Below, piece by piece: positions 11,501 to 26,500 of a stretch of DNA of 64,000 nt (position 1 is its first letter; every line of letters begins with the position of its first letter). A program made the position numbers and the translations under genes. The stretch spans positions 62,001 to 126,000 of the forward strand of contig JAUIAP010000008.1 in NCBI GenBank assembly GCA_030425205.1. Direction: 5' to 3'. Under the pieces are notes generated by a model. That model was not told where the DNA came from and did no database searches. It saw nothing but the letters and a program-made list of their open reading frames with translations. The stretch is from Anaerolineae bacterium (lineage in GTDB: Bacteria > Chloroflexota > Anaerolineae > Promineifilales > Promineifilaceae).

Positions 11501-14500
11501 CGTAAAGGTGATGAGCTGTATGCCTGTCATCGTGGGATCAACCGTGCCTTCAAAGACAAAGTTATGGTCGCCGATGGGCGCAAACTTATCCCTAAAGCGG
11601 ATCGACCATTGTGAGGGCGCAAGCTGTGTCGATGTATAACCAAAGCCGCTGGCTACCACGTTGAATAGCTCGGTCGGGGTTGTCGCCGTGAGCCAGACGC
11701 GACTGGCTGGAATCGGTGGCGAATTGAAGTCGTCATACTGGAAGACACCGTTAAAGCGAACCAGATCGCCGGGGGCAACGACATTGAAGGGACCCGTGGC
11801 GAAAACAGAGATTTCTGCCTTCTCAACATTGACCTGCAACGTTTTGGAACTACCCGCAACGGCATTGCTGACCGTCACCGACACGTCATAGAGATCAACC
11901 GCGCCGTAGGTGTAAGTGACAACCGCGCCAGTGGCCGTCGTCCCATCACCCAAATCCCACGTATAGGTGAGATTTGTGCCAGAGGTGACGGTGGCCGTCA
12001 TGACAATCGGATCACCGAGCAACATGTTGATCGACGTGCCGTTGCCGTGTGAGGTCTCGACCGTCAATCCCGTGATTGGCTGGTCAAATGCGGTCGCAAC
12101 CGCCTCGTCAACGTTGTTCCCCTCGATGGTATCGGTGATCGGGTTACGAATCTCGACAGCGGTGGTAAACGTCTTGCTGCCGGTCAATGTGTTAGTCACA
12201 ACGCCCGTCAAACGGATCGAACGAATCCCCGCCACCGTGTTGTCTGCGGGTAGCGTTTCCAATTGCCACGTCAGCGTCGGTGAACTGCCGCTGGTCAGCG
12301 TGACGGGATGGCTGCTGGTAAATTGTGGGCCGTGCAGTTCAATCGGCAGCACGCTTGTGATGACCGCGCCGCTGACAGGCAGTTCGCCCCGATTGACATA
12401 CTTGATCAGATATTCAACCGTGTCGCCAATCGCCACATTGGGTGTTTGGGTTTCGATGCTGATGAACAGCTCAGTCAGGACGACTTCGACCGTTGCGCTT
12501 GTGCTGACGGTTGAAACGTCGTTGGTTGCCGTGACGATTGCCGTGTAGTTCCCCGCTGCGTCGTAGGTGGCGGTTACGATGGCTCCCGTCTTGATCGTGC
12601 CGTCGATATTCCATTGGTAGGTCACGTCCGTGCCATCGGTGATGGTTGCCGTTAAGGTGACGGTTTCGGTGGGATAGATTTTGCTGCTGGCTTCGGCCGA
12701 TAATCCCAAAATCGCCCGCTCCGTCGCTGTCACAATGGTAGAGACGCTGTTATTGCCCAACAGTGATTCAGGCTGTGACCCACTGATCTCAGCATCATTA
12801 CTGAGCGGCACGCCATCGAGCAATCCCGCTTGTGTCTCTGCATCAATGACGATGGTACGCGATGCGCCCGGTTGCAGCGTCGGCACTTGCCAGACAAGCG
12901 TTGGCAATGTGCCGTCAACGTTGCTGGCTCCAACGCTGGTTGAGATGATGCTCACGATATTGAGATCGAGCGTGTCGGTAATCAGCACGTTGTTGACGGG
13001 GAGGCCGCCCGCATTGGTGTAGGTTAATGTGTAGCGTAGGGTGTCGCCCGATTGGACGGTTTCGGCCGAATCGACCGTAATCACCAAATCGCTCTCCACC
13101 ACATTCACCGTCGTCGTTGCAACCGCAGTTGAGGCCGCATTGGTCGCCGTGACCGTCGCCGTGTACTGCCCAACGGCGGGATAGGTGTGGGTCGGGCTGC
13201 TGCCCGTCGCCGTCACGCCGTCGCCAAACGCCCACGTGTAGGTGACGTTCGCGCCAGCCGCAATCGCGGCGGTCAACGTGACGAGTGTGCCGACGTAGTG
13301 CGTGCCGCTGTTGGTCGCGGTCAACCCCTGAATCGCCCCATCGCTGGCAACAATCGCCACGTCAACCTGATTGTTGGCGGGGGTATATTCGAGCGGTTGC
13401 GTAATGGCAATCGTCGTGGTCAGCGATTGGAAGCCCGTCAACCCTGCGGCGACGTTGGCCGTCAGCGTCAAATCGACCTCATCCGTTGTTACAAAGTTTG
13501 ACGTGGGCGCGAGTGGCGGCATTTGCCATGTGCGCGTGCTGCCGCTGGTGATAAGGGGGGTTATCGGCCGATTTGCCGTCAAACTCACAAACGCGAGCTC
13601 ATTCGGCAACGTAATGCTCAACACCGCGTCATCAATCGGCCAGAAGTCATCGTTTCGCACCGCGATTTGATACGTCGCATCCTCACCCGGCACCACTTCT
13701 GGCGCGTCAGGGGTCGCCGTCACCGCGACGCTTGCCCCCACCACTTGGATTCGCACCCGTGGCGAGGTCGTGCCGCGCCCGTTCGAGACGCTGCCCGTCG
13801 CCCAGTAGTAGCCCGGCGTGGTGTATGTGTGGGTCGCGGTTGGGCTACCCGTCGCCGTGATGCCATCCCCAAACGACCAGCTATAACTGACATTGCTGGC
13901 TGGATCGTGGGTCAGCGTCAACGTGACGGGGCTGCTTGTGCCTATATAGCGCGTTGAACTAGCTAATTGCACATTTCTGACCAACTGATCGGCCGCACGC
14001 ACGTTTGACGCAGCGCGGTTGTTGTACAGTCGCCAATCACCAATCGGACTTTCAATGATCGCCTGATTGGTCAGATAAACGAGACCCGACAGCGGATTTG
14101 AAACGCTGCCCGTTAGCGTGATTGTGCCGCTGGCTCCGTCTTGCAGCGGCGGCAATGCCCAACTGATCGCGCCGCTCAACAGCGTCTCGGTGACGGCTGG
14201 ATTGGCGGTAAACGTTGGGTTTTGCAGTTGCGCTGGCAGCGTATTGCTGATGGTCGCGCCCACGACTTCATAGCCGTAGCTTTCGAGATTGTTGTAGGTG
14301 ATGGTGTAGGTCACGACATCACCGGGCAGCGCGTCGCGTGGCGAAACGCTTTGGCGCACGCTCAAATCTGGCAAGCGCACGGCAAATGGAAGCTGTGTCG
14401 TCTGCTGCGAAACGCCGTTGCTTGCCGTAACGGAAACGGTGTATCCGCCGTCCGTCGCAAACTGATGCGATACATTCGCGCCTGTCGCCGTCGTGCCGTC

Positions 14501-17500
14501 GCCAAAGTTCCATTTATAGACGACGTTCGAGCCGCTGCCAATCGTCGCGCTGAACAGCACCGTCGTATCAACCAGCGGACTCCAGCCGCTGTTCTGAATG
14601 AACTCCCGCGCATCGGTCGTCGCCGTCAATGCCGTGATCGCCTGATCGCTCACGGTGATGACCGCTTCCGTCGCGTTGTCTGACTGGTCGAGGTCAACCG
14701 TGTCAGCTTGGGTTTCGGCCGTCAGCGTCAACGCCTGTGCGCCAACCAGTGGAACAACGATTTCCCCCGTCAGCGTCACTTGGATCGTGCTTTGCGGGGC
14801 GAGAGTCGGCAATTGATAGACCCATCCCGCGCTGACCGTTACGGGCTGGCTGCTCGTCACCGTCAAGTTGGTCAACTCGGCTGGCACTGTTGTCGTCAAG
14901 AATGCACCCGTCGCGGGGAAGTTGCCCTGATTGGTAATCGTCCACGTTTGGGTCACGCTTGCACCGGGCAACGTGCTGATCGGTGCGGTTGTTTGCGTCA
15001 GGTGCAGGTCTGGTGTGGTTGGAATGTTGACGCTGTAGCGTTCGGAGCGGGTTATGTTACCCGCGTTGTCGGTTGCGATCAGCCAGAAGAAGTAGGTGCC
15101 ACTTTCGGCCGATTCCAGCGTCAACCCATACGACCAATCATCCCCATTCAACGCCACTGTCTCCGTCAACACCGCCCCATTTCCAGACGGCAGCTCAATC
15201 TCAAGCAGCAGTTGGGCAATCCCGCTGCCGTCGGTCAACTGTCCCGCTAGAACGGTTGGCTGTGTCGTGGCGGCAGGATCGACGACTGCGCTGTGTTGCG
15301 TCACCGTTATCACGGGCGCAACATTATCCATGTTAAACGTATCAGTCACGGTAAAGCGGTTGCCAGAAAAATCGATTGCCCGCACCGCCACTTGATGCGC
15401 CACGTTGTCACCCGGCGGGATCGCCAGCGTGTGCTGCCAGAGACGATCTCGGCCGTCAGGATCAATCGCGTTGACCCCAACAAAGTCGCCGCCGTCTAGT
15501 CGAATTTCGATGTCGTCAACACCGCTGCTCCTATCGCTTGCCGTTCCGCTGACGGGCAAAATATCGCTTGTCACGACGGTTGGCACATCAAACGCCACCG
15601 TCGGCAAAACGGTATCTCTGGCGTACCTGACAAGAATCGTTCGTAAATTACCCGCCGTATCTGAGGCATAGATGCGTGAGAAGTTATCGCTAAAACTGCC
15701 TGGAACCTCAAAGGAGAAGTTGATCGTGCCATCGACGGGCGTGTTGCTGCCGTTAAGCAATTGGTGGGTCACGCTGGCAACACCGTTCGCGTCGGTTGCC
15801 GTTCCGCGCACGATGTTTGTGCCGGGAACGAGGAACACGGTTGGGACAGAAATAGTCGGCGGCGTAATATCGACGATGTAACTATGCGCCGAACTAGCCG
15901 CCGTCATGCCATCGACCTGCACGTTTAGCGTCGCCGTGACCGCTGAAATGGCGGTCAAATCAAACTCGCTAATTGTCTGCACAGTCAGCGTGCGGCTACT
16001 GCCGGGCGCCAGTGTGCCGATGGTGCGTGGTTGCGTGTAGAGGCGCAAACCGGATGTGGTTTGCACGCTCAGATTGGCCGTCGTCAGCGTACGCTGATAC
16101 TCATTGTTCGTAATTTCGAGCGCGAAGTCGAGCCGTCGATTACGCGAAACGGGTTGTGTTTCTGGGGTGACAGGATTAACAGACAGCGTCACAGATGTCG
16201 CACGCGGCTGACCCGCGTTGGGTGCGCTGGTGTTACACAAATCTGTCCATGAATACGCATCCGCCCAATCGCCATCCAGCGGGTTAGTCGTCGGGAAGAC
16301 GCTCCACACCGTCTCAAACTCATCGACCGCGTACGCCAAAAGCTGCATATCGTCGGAGCGGAAGGGAAGACGTGCTTCGGTCACACCGTTTTCACCGAGC
16401 GCAAATTCGGCCGATTCCAACACCACCCAACCCCCACCTGACGCACTGTAAACCGTTCCCATCTCCGACCCTGCAATGGCAAGCGCATAGTCGGCCGCCA
16501 TCGGCAGCGTGCGACCATCGGTAAACGTCGTCACCGTGCCGCCGCCGCTGTCTGTGTCGAAGTAGATCCACAGCGTTCCCTGACTGTTCCAATAGCCGCC
16601 GTCCCATGCGATGTAGGTGTTTTGCCCGTCCCACGTCGTATAGAACTGCGGGACGTTGTTGTAATTTTCAAGCGGGCGTTCGTCGTCGTCGAGGAAATCG
16701 GCCGAATGCCACTCCCCACCCGCCAACTCAATCAACCCGTCCAGCACAATCCCGCGATCCCGGTCCACACAGCTCGCAGCCGTCGTGTTGACGACCACAA
16801 ATGGGCCGTCGTGCGCCACGCTCATGTTGCCTGCCGCATCGCGCACGGCGAGATGGGTATACCATTCACCCGTCGCGTTCAATGGGGTACTTGCGCTATT
16901 GCCCGTCACAACCTGTGTCGGCTGCGTGCGCGGATTTTGGTCGATGGCTAACAGCACATCGACGCTGCCGCTCGGATCGGTCGGTGTCTCCCACGCCACA
17001 TCGAGCGTCGCGCCCTGCTCAATGCGACCGCCCACGTCTGGCGTATAGACGACCCCTTGCAAGCTAGCGGGCGCATCGCTGTCAACAATCACCTCCGTTT
17101 CGAGGAAGCCGACATTCCCCGCCTCATCGCTCATGCGAACGCTGACGGGATAAGTGCGATTGCCGCGTTCGTCGGGAGCTTGCCACGACACTTCCCACGC
17201 CGTGCCGTTCACAGCACCCGCGTGCCAGCTCACGCCACCGTCAAAACTCGCCTCAACACCTTGTAAACCGCTCTCGCCATCACTCGCCGTTCCCGTCAGC
17301 GTCACGATATTTGTAAAGAGTTGCGCCGTCGCTGCACGGGTCGTGTTGATTGTGCCAAAGGGTGATGTTGGGTCGGGTGGGGTCTGTCCGACAATCGTAA
17401 TGTTTTGGGTCGGGCTGGCAATAATCGCACCGCCAGCCGTTTCCACGACAGCACGAATCGTATAGCTATTATTGGGCAACTTCGCCCACGTTCGCATCAC

Positions 17501-20500
17501 GCGACGGCTATCTGTCGTGTCGTCAAATGGATCCAACGCCCACGTTGCTTGCAGACGCTTCCCGTCCACTTCAAAATAGAGTTGATAGTCGCCAAACTGA
17601 CCCGGCACAAAGCCAGTCAGCTCCGCTTGCAGTGCCAGCGGCGAATTACTGTTGCCTGTCGGTTGCAGCCAGTTCAAAACAGGTTGTTCGGCGACAAATG
17701 TACCTTCAAAGCTGATTGTACTTTCTGGTTCGACCGTTCCAGCGCGATCCGTCGGCCGACTGTAGACGCGATAGACACCAGCTTGCGATGGCTGCGCGTC
17801 ATACGTCCAGTAGCGCACCGCCTCACCCGTTGTGCCTTGCAACGTCGTCGGCAACCACGTCGTCGGCAACGTCGCAGTCACCGGTTGCGTCGTATCAATC
17901 ACGGGAACAAGCCCGACCTCAACCGCCGCGACACCGCTATTGGCAACCGCACGCGAATTTTGCTCATCGCCTAACAGCAGCGCAATCGGTCGTGCGCGTA
18001 ACTCCGCATACCCCATATCGATCCGCACACCGCCCCCAACGGGCGCATCCATCAACGGATTGCCGCTGTCAAGCGCGCGCGATGTCGGCTGCAAACGGTA
18101 ATGATTGGCTGGCGCAGGCGACACAAATTGTGGATTAACGTTGCGGATGTTGGACGTGCCTAGCGCAACGTTTCCAACGGACAATGTGCCACCGGGCAGG
18201 AAAAGCAGATTGTAGTTATTGTTTATAGCCGCGCCATCTGTCGTTGCAAAGCCAACGGTTCCACCTGAAACGATGTTGTTCTCAGCTTGCATCCAACTGC
18301 CCGTTCCCGCTGCAAAGAGCGCAGTCGCATTGTTGACCAGCGTGTTGTTCGTGATTTCACCACTTGTGCGCTCGGCAAAGTAGATACCCGCCGCATCTGT
18401 CGGGGCGTTGAGGATGACGTTGCGTTCAATCGTGAGATTGTTGCCAGCCGCCACCGCCGCAATAGTGTGGGTCGTCGTCTGTCCGCCGTCGATCAGCAGA
18501 TGGGAGATGGCACTGTGTACCGCGCCATCAAAGGTGACGACGGAACCGCTTGTGGTGAACAGGCGCGTCTGATCGGCTCCGCTCCCCATCAGACGCACAT
18601 AGCTGGGAATCTGCACGGCTTCATCGAAGTCACCTGGCGCAACCGCCACCGTGAAGACGGGCGCATCATGCGCTTCGCCGAGTGCAATTAAGTCCGCTTC
18701 GGCACGGTCGAGTGCGCTCTGAATGGTGTTAAACGCATCGACACCCCAAAGCAGACCGTCGTTGCCGCAATTTTCGCAGTAGGCCAAATCAACCGAATAG
18801 GTCGCTTGACCATTTTCGGCATAGCCGATGTCGATGATCGTGCCGCCGGGGGGGACGGGATCGGACGGATTGCCCGCATCGACGGCGGGGGAGTTGGTCA
18901 GCAGACGGTAGTTGTGCTGGATCGCGTCTGCAAAGAGCGGGTTGGCAAAGACGGCCCCCGCCTCGCCCGTGTTGGGCGTGATGTCGGTGCCGTTTTCAAA
19001 GAATAGGTTGTAGCTGTGGTTAACGGTGGCGGCGCATGGATCGTACTCGAATGCCGTACCGCTGTGATTACTGAAAATGGTGTTCCGCACGTCAACGCGC
19101 GCGCAGCCGCCGATTGTCACGCCATCCCCGTTACCGACGAGCGTGTTGTTGTACAGCGCAATAGCTGTTGTCGCGTCATCGAGCGTGAGGGCGGCTGTTG
19201 TGCCGCGCACGATGGCGCGGAAGAATGCACCCGTCGCGCCATTTTCGGCACGCAGACCGCTATGGGTGTCTGTGCCGTCGAGCGTTAAGCGTGAGAGTGA
19301 GACGGCGGTTGTGCCTTCGGCCGAAACTAACGGCTCACTCACCGACAATCCCACTGACGGCATAATCACCGTCTGCTCCGCCCCCGCCCCATAGAGCGTC
19401 GTTCCCTGTGTCAAATAGAACGATTCGGCAAACTCACCACGCCCAAGCGTAATGCGATTGCTGCCGCTGTCGATTGCGGCTTGGATTGAGGTGAAACAGG
19501 TCACGTCTGCGTCGTCTGTGCAGCCCGTGGCCGACACGGTTACGTCGGGATAGTAGCTGTGGTAGCCCGTGTCGATTTGGGATTCGGCCGAAAGTCGATA
19601 GTTGCCAACCGCTGGGTTCGCAAATCCGCCATCCGCATAAACGGTCGTTGAGATACCCCCGGCTGGACTCCACACCGTCGGCGCGGTCAAGCCACCCACC
19701 CAACGACTGTCATCGTCAAGCGTCACCCAATAATCATCGGGCGCACGTTGCGCGTCAAACGGCAGCCATGTGGCGTTCGTCGCCTGTTCGGGCGCGATCA
19801 TGAGGGTGTTACTGATGGTCAGTTTGTCGGCATTTCGGCCGATAATCTCATACGTGTACAGGTGCGACGTTTGCGACGGCAACGCGCTCAGCGCGACAAG
19901 CGAGTGACCCGCCCGCGCCATCTGCATCCCTGCCCGCGTTTGGAACGGCACATCATCATCTGTTGACGTGGTGATCTGCCCGTCGGCCAGCAACTCCCAT
20001 TCATCATACAGCAAGTTGTAGCGCAAAAATTGGCGACCATTGTTGCCCACCGTGGCGTATAGAAAACGCGCCCCATCCCACTCAAGCGACGTACCGGCAC
20101 CCCATTCAATATCGACGCCATCAATCAATTGAGGCGGCTCGGCCAAACTCGTCCAGCTGTCGCTGACAATATCATAAACAAACAGTTGTGGCACGACATA
20201 ACATGTAAAGAAGCAGAAGTTCGCCAGTGGTTCGGCCAGCAGCAAGAACAACTTGTCGTCCGTTCTTGTCAGGGCGATGCCCTCGTGTGTATTCGTAAAG
20301 AATTCGGGGTGGGAGCCAAAGGCGAACGTGACGAGTGCACCCTGTTTTAGACTCGATAGCGACTCCCAAACATCTAACGCAACATCGTAACGCCAAAGAC
20401 GGTAGCGATGACCGCTGCTTTGCTCGGCAACCAATGCGTAAACCTCATCCCCATTTGGATCGCCAACCATCGTGACCGTCGCGTATTGATCGACAGGCAG

Positions 20501-23500
20501 CGGCGCACGTTCTGTCCAACTGTTTGCGCTGTCATCATACAAGTAGGTGCGCGTGCCGAGTGCCGCAATGCGACTACGAGACACACCGTCAAGCCGTGTA
20601 AACGCGCCCGTAATGTAGAGTGGTCCACCATCAACGTCGGATGAAGTGACGTTAAGCTGGCTCCGCGTGTTGACATCGCTAACCAGCGGTCGCCAGCCGC
20701 TGCCCGGTGTCCAAATCGCCAAGCCGGGTGCGGAGACACCGGGCGCGACCTGCGTAAAGTTTCCTGCAATCACATAGCTGTTGCCCATGCCCGCAACGCT
20801 CGTAATGTCGCCATTGATACCTGCGCCAATGTCGCCCAGTGCGCTATCCCATGAGTTATCAAAAAAGTTGGGAGCCGTATTGAAAAAGGCGAGTCTACGG
20901 CGTGGTCTGTGGTAGTCTCCCACGCTTGTAAAGTCGCCCGCCACGATCAGCTGATCGCCACGTAATCCCAACGCCGTGATCCGCGACGTGGTCGGGCTAA
21001 CCCCCTCACTACAGTTGGGACACGATGCGTTTGCGCGAGAATCTTGCAGTGTGTAGGCCAGATAATGATTGTAATAGGCACTAGACTCAAGTTGAAAGAG
21101 GTTGCCCGCATCTTCGTATCGCCACCAACTGCGTCTATGCTGGAGTAAATTGAATTGACCCGCAACGTATATTTTGCCGTTGGGCATAAACTGAATTGAC
21201 GTTAGCTCGCCGGGATCACCGGGGAAGTTCGTGTCACTCCTGTTTTTGTATGCCCACAACATAAACCGCCAGCCACTCTCATTCCAGTTGTAGAAGTGAC
21301 CCTCCGCCGTGCCGACAAAAAACACGTCGCCACGTCCCCCAACGACCGTCACTTCGCCTAGTGCGGTGACACCTTGCGGCGGAGCTGGATTAAATCCCGT
21401 CATCGGTTGGAGCGTTTGCGTTTGGCGCATCCATGCGGCAACGTTTGACGCAGTTGTTTGCCCAGAGGCATCGCTCACGGCGGTAAATTTACCCGCGATC
21501 AAGATGCGGTCGGCCGCAATAGCAACCCCTCGGATCGTTGCGCCAAAACCGACCACGCCTGTGGCAATCGTCTCCCATGCACCCCCAGCCACCTGTCGAT
21601 AGACAACGTTCTCTGTTGTCACCACGACAATTTCATCCCCGACAACATCGACATGCTTAATCGCCACATTGCGTGGCAAGGCAGGTATATCGAGCCAGTT
21701 TTGAGCGGACACGGCGAGGAGCTGCTGATCGCCCACGGCGGCGGCGGCGGTTCCCGCGATCATCTGGCCGGGAACAGGTTGGCGACTAGACAACTGATTT
21801 GCGGTCACGTCATAGCGATACAGCGTGCTGAGACCGTTGCCCGGCATCATGTAGACGGTGTCATCATCGCGGCGTGCTAACTGTGAGCCGAGTGCGGCGG
21901 TGACGAGGGTGTCTGTTTCGGCCGATTGCCAATCACTCGCATAGACAGGATCAGGTGTCGCGTCCACATCGACCAGAACAGCGTTGCCCGTTGCGGCGAC
22001 GGTGCTTGAAACGAGATCGAGCGTGCTGAGGCGGTCGCTGCTGATGGCGTGGTCGGAGAAATCGACAAACAGAATGTGATCAAGCTGGTTGCGTACCGTT
22101 GGGTCTTCCGCGCCACCGAAGCCTGAATTCTGCAAGCGCACGCCAATCGTGCTGTTGCGAATGGTCAAATTACGCAGCACGATCCCGTCAGAGCCGCTAA
22201 GTGTGACGGCCGTGCCATTTGCGCCGTCGATAAAGACTGCGTCTGGATTGACCCCTTCAATCGTGATATTCTGTTTGTTGTTGAGGGTAAAGGGCGCGTA
22301 GACACCGGGGCGCACTTGAATAGTTGCGTCAGGCGCGGCGCTGTTGATCGCATCTTGGATCGACGTTTCGCAACCAGCGCAGCCGTCATCATCGACTGTA
22401 ATGATTGCACTGCTGGCACGGCTGTTGGTCGGTTCAGTGCGCGGCACCGATTGGGCGCGGGGCAACTGATTGGGGCTGATGAACGGCGCGGGTGGGAAGC
22501 TGTCGTAGCCATAAGCATTGGCAGCGGCGGCCGATGGCAGCAAGAGCAACTCGTCTGAGCCATCGGCGTTGGCATCTGCGCCACCCGTGAAAATCGTTTG
22601 GGCGGCTCCGTCAACCCCTTCAATCGTGGCGACCAAATTTCCCGCCACGCTGCTCGATGGGTTGAGCGTGCTGTTGCCCAGCAGCAAGACGGCATCCCCC
22701 GCCGCGTTGCCGAGTAAAATGTCGGGCAGTCCAACGGTGTTGGGATTGCTATCGTCATCGCGCACATTGCCGACGGCGGCGATAAAGCCTGTGAGGGCAG
22801 GGGAAACACCCGTCAAGTCGAGGCAACAGGTCGGGGTTCCGTTTGCGCCAAAGACGATGCGCGGCGCGGCCGCATCACCCAAGATGAAGTCGGCAAAGTT
22901 GTCGCCGTTGATGTCGCCCAGTGCGGCGAGTTGGTTGCCCGATGCGGCAATTGTTGCGTCGGCATCTGCGCTGGTGAGCGTCGTTGCGGGCAGGGTCGAG
23001 CCGGCAAAGTAGTACGCCTGATCGCCAGCGACGAGCATCACGAAGTCATCGAAGTTGTCGTTGTTGGTGTCGCCCACGCCGACGACGCGCGCCCCTGCGG
23101 GTGCATCGAGGACAGAAAGCGGATTCGCATCGACTGCATTGGTTTCAACCCAGTTGAATCTGCCGCGCATGAGCGTGCTGTGGGTGTCGTTGGTTCCGAC
23201 AAAGAAGTCGTTGAGGCCGTCGCCGTCTACGTCCCCTGCGGCGGCGTTACGACCGTCGAGCGTGTCGCCCGCTGGGGGGACAATCGGCCGAATTCGCTGC
23301 CCGCTCAACGTCGCCAACGGCTGCAATCGGCCGAAAGCCTCTGCCCCACCCAAGACGAGATAGAGCGTGTTTTCGGCCACAGCACCGATCAACAAATCAT
23401 CAAACCCATCCCCGTTGACATCTCCCACTGGCGTGATCTGCGCCCCAATTGGCGCGTCCAATGTGCCGACAAAGCTGTTGCGGGCGTTGGCAATTTCGGC

Positions 23501-26500
23501 CGAATCGGGCGGCAGCGGCCAATCACCCGCCTGTCCCGGATAGAGCGCGACGATCCCTTTGCCGTCTGCGCCATTGGGCAAGCCGATAGCGTAATCTGCT
23601 AGACGGTCGCCGTTGAAATCGCCAATCCACTGAACGGCGATCCCGTCGTCATCGTCGGCAATGGTGTCGGGGGAAATCCAGACGGTGGCATCCCCGATAC
23701 TATGCAAGTTGCCGAGCAGTTCGGCGGGACGCGCTGGCTGCGGCGCATTGCCCGCATCATCCGCCACGCCGCTCAAGGTCAAGACCGCGTTCACGTCGGT
23801 GTGCGGTGGATCAATTTGATAGCCGGGATCGGTCAGATAGGAGGTCGGCTCGACCACATCGACGATAAAGGTGCGACTTTCGGCCGCGCTGAGGTTACCA
23901 GCCACATCAAAGGCACGCACCGACAGGCTGTGTTCGCCCTGTGCGCTGTCGCTGTTGGCGATTTGCCATAGATAGCTCCAATCGCTGCCAGTAAACGGGA
24001 CTTCGCGCCACGGGCGGTTATCGAGGCTGATTTGTACTCGTTCAATCCCGGACTGCACGCCGCCTTCCTCAATGTCAAACGCCGTACCCGTTAGGTTGAT
24101 TTCGATTGTCGGTGAGAAGGGATCGCTGCTGGTGACCAAATCGCCGTTGTTTAGGGCGACCGTCACAGCGGGCGGGGTGTGATCGACGCGAATGGTTCGC
24201 ACGGCGGGGGTGCTGCTGCGGCTGACGTAATCTTGCGCGGTCGCGGTAAAGGTGTACGCGCCATCGCTCAAATTGCGCCATGTCGCCGCCCACTGCTCTT
24301 CTCCATTGACCGTCAGCGCACCCACGCCGTTGTCACCCGTCAGCGTGATCGACTTGATCCAGCTTGCGGGGTCGTTGGCGAAACCGCCGAGAACGTAATC
24401 GTGCGTATCCCCGCCCAGCCAGAGATTGTCCTCTTCTGGTCGGAGGTAGGCAATCGTGGGGTCATCGACATCGACAATGATCGAATCGTTTGCCAGCACG
24501 ACGTTGATGCCCGGCACGTGGTAGGGCAGTTCTGCCAGCAGCGAGCCAGAGATGGTCGTCGTCACTGCGGGGTCAACGACGAGCGAGAAGGTGGTGCTGA
24601 CCTGTTCGGCAAAGCTCAAATTGGCACTGCCAGCGAAATCCCAAACGAGTTTATCGCCGTTGTCGAGACAATCGGCCGATCCCGCCTCAACCGCAACGAC
24701 AACGGTGCGATCCCCCGCCAATGCGCTAGGGGTCGGCGTGTCGATAAACGCGGGAAGGCAGAGCGCGAGTTGTTCGGTCACACGCTTGGGGCCGATGTTG
24801 CGTAAGCCGACGGTCAGTTGCAATGTGTCGCTTGGCTCGACGACCACGCCGGGTCGGTCGCCGTCGGGGCCATCGGCCGTCTCCGCGATCTGCACGACAA
24901 GCTGGGGCGCACCGTTGTAGCCGTAGGGGCTGGTGTTGTTGGCTTTTTCGGCCGAATCGACCAGCCCATCATTATCGCTATCCGCAACCAGCGGGTCACT
25001 CACGACATGAAACAGCTCGCCCGCGATGTTGACATCCCACCCAAGCAGCTCAAAGTAATCTGTTAAGCCGTCACCATCGGTGTCACGGCGACGCGGATTT
25101 GTGCCGAGTTGATGCTCCTTGAGGTCGGAGAGGCCGTCATAATCACTGTCTGAACGACGATAGTTCGTCCCAAATTGGAGTTCGAAGTTGTCGGACAGTT
25201 GGTCACCGTCGGTGTCCCACAAAAAAAAGGCGTCGAACTGTTCACCGATTTTTCCATCGAAATCGGGATCATAGTTGGTCAGCTCGCTCCATTCGACCAG
25301 TTCCGTGATTGTGGGTGGCAGCACGTCCATATAGATCTCATTGAAGTCACTGAACACATGCCCCTTTGGCTCACGATAGTCACGAGTCTCGCGGTCACAA
25401 ATGGTGAAAATGCACTCCTCATACCGCTCTCTGATCTTCACATCGGCCGTGATAGCCATTGGCACATTGAGTGCAGGATGCTTGAATGCAAAGCGTGCCT
25501 CTGGGCTGTTTGTGCAATTATTTTGCAAATCGTTGGCCTCATCTAGCTCGCAAACTCGCGGCCCAACAACGTGATCTGAAATGTACAATCCTTGATTATA
25601 GGCATAGCCCAACAGCCGACCTTCCACAAAGCTGTTCTTTGCATCCTTCGATTTGCCCCCTGAATCCTCAATCACGGCGATGGAGCCATCAAAATTGGTG
25701 GCGATCCGAAAGGTGTTGCCCGCGACGAGACCCATCTGTTCGTTGACGACACCCGTTTCAAACTCACCAAAATTGTAGCTGACCGGGGCTGTCAGGCGTG
25801 TCGAATCATAGATCGCGTGAGCGACGGCGACCAACGCCTTATCGACAAGGCTTTCCCCCAAGATCGCAAAAAACAGGAAGTCGATGATCGCCAACGCGAA
25901 CGCAAATGCGGCCGTGATCGGATTCAACGCCATCACGAGCGTGATCAGCGTGTAGACCGTCTGGACAACCGCGAGCGTGACCGCCTCTTTGACATCAAAT
26001 GAGTTGTCAAAGTCGGTCGTTGCGAAGAAGATGCCCCAATAGACACCGATCTCTACCGCAATCAAAATACTCTCAGTTGCACCGGGCGCACGAAACGAAG
26101 TTAAAACATCAAATTTACTGATCGCTTTCGCCGACGCCTGCCCCTTGACGATTGAGTTCGTAAAGGCGGCCTTCTCCGCTACCGTTTGGATATCCCCATA
26201 GGTCTTGACCATGTTGCGTAGCTTTGTGCCAACTTTGACGAGCTTGTAAGTGAAAAGCCCAACGCGGAGTAACGTGCTGCTCGTTGTCTGCTCGCCAAAC
26301 GTCACGGCTGTGGGATCAATGCCTGTCATGCGCGATACACGTGGATTCGCGTCGATAAACTGCGCGTCGGCAACTGGATTGTCACCAATCAGCAGCCCAC
26401 CACCGGGCGCAGCAACCTCTGACACGTCCACGATGTAGGCCGGCCAACTGCCGAAAAATGGGGATTCCAGTTGGTTATAGATGGTTAAATCATCGGGAAC

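Noticed and set aside
6400..15020. CRISPR array or satellite DNA
   Set aside because: The 626-bp periodicity is in the protein (PKD/DUF11 units); DNA identity between units is low and there are no short exact repeats.
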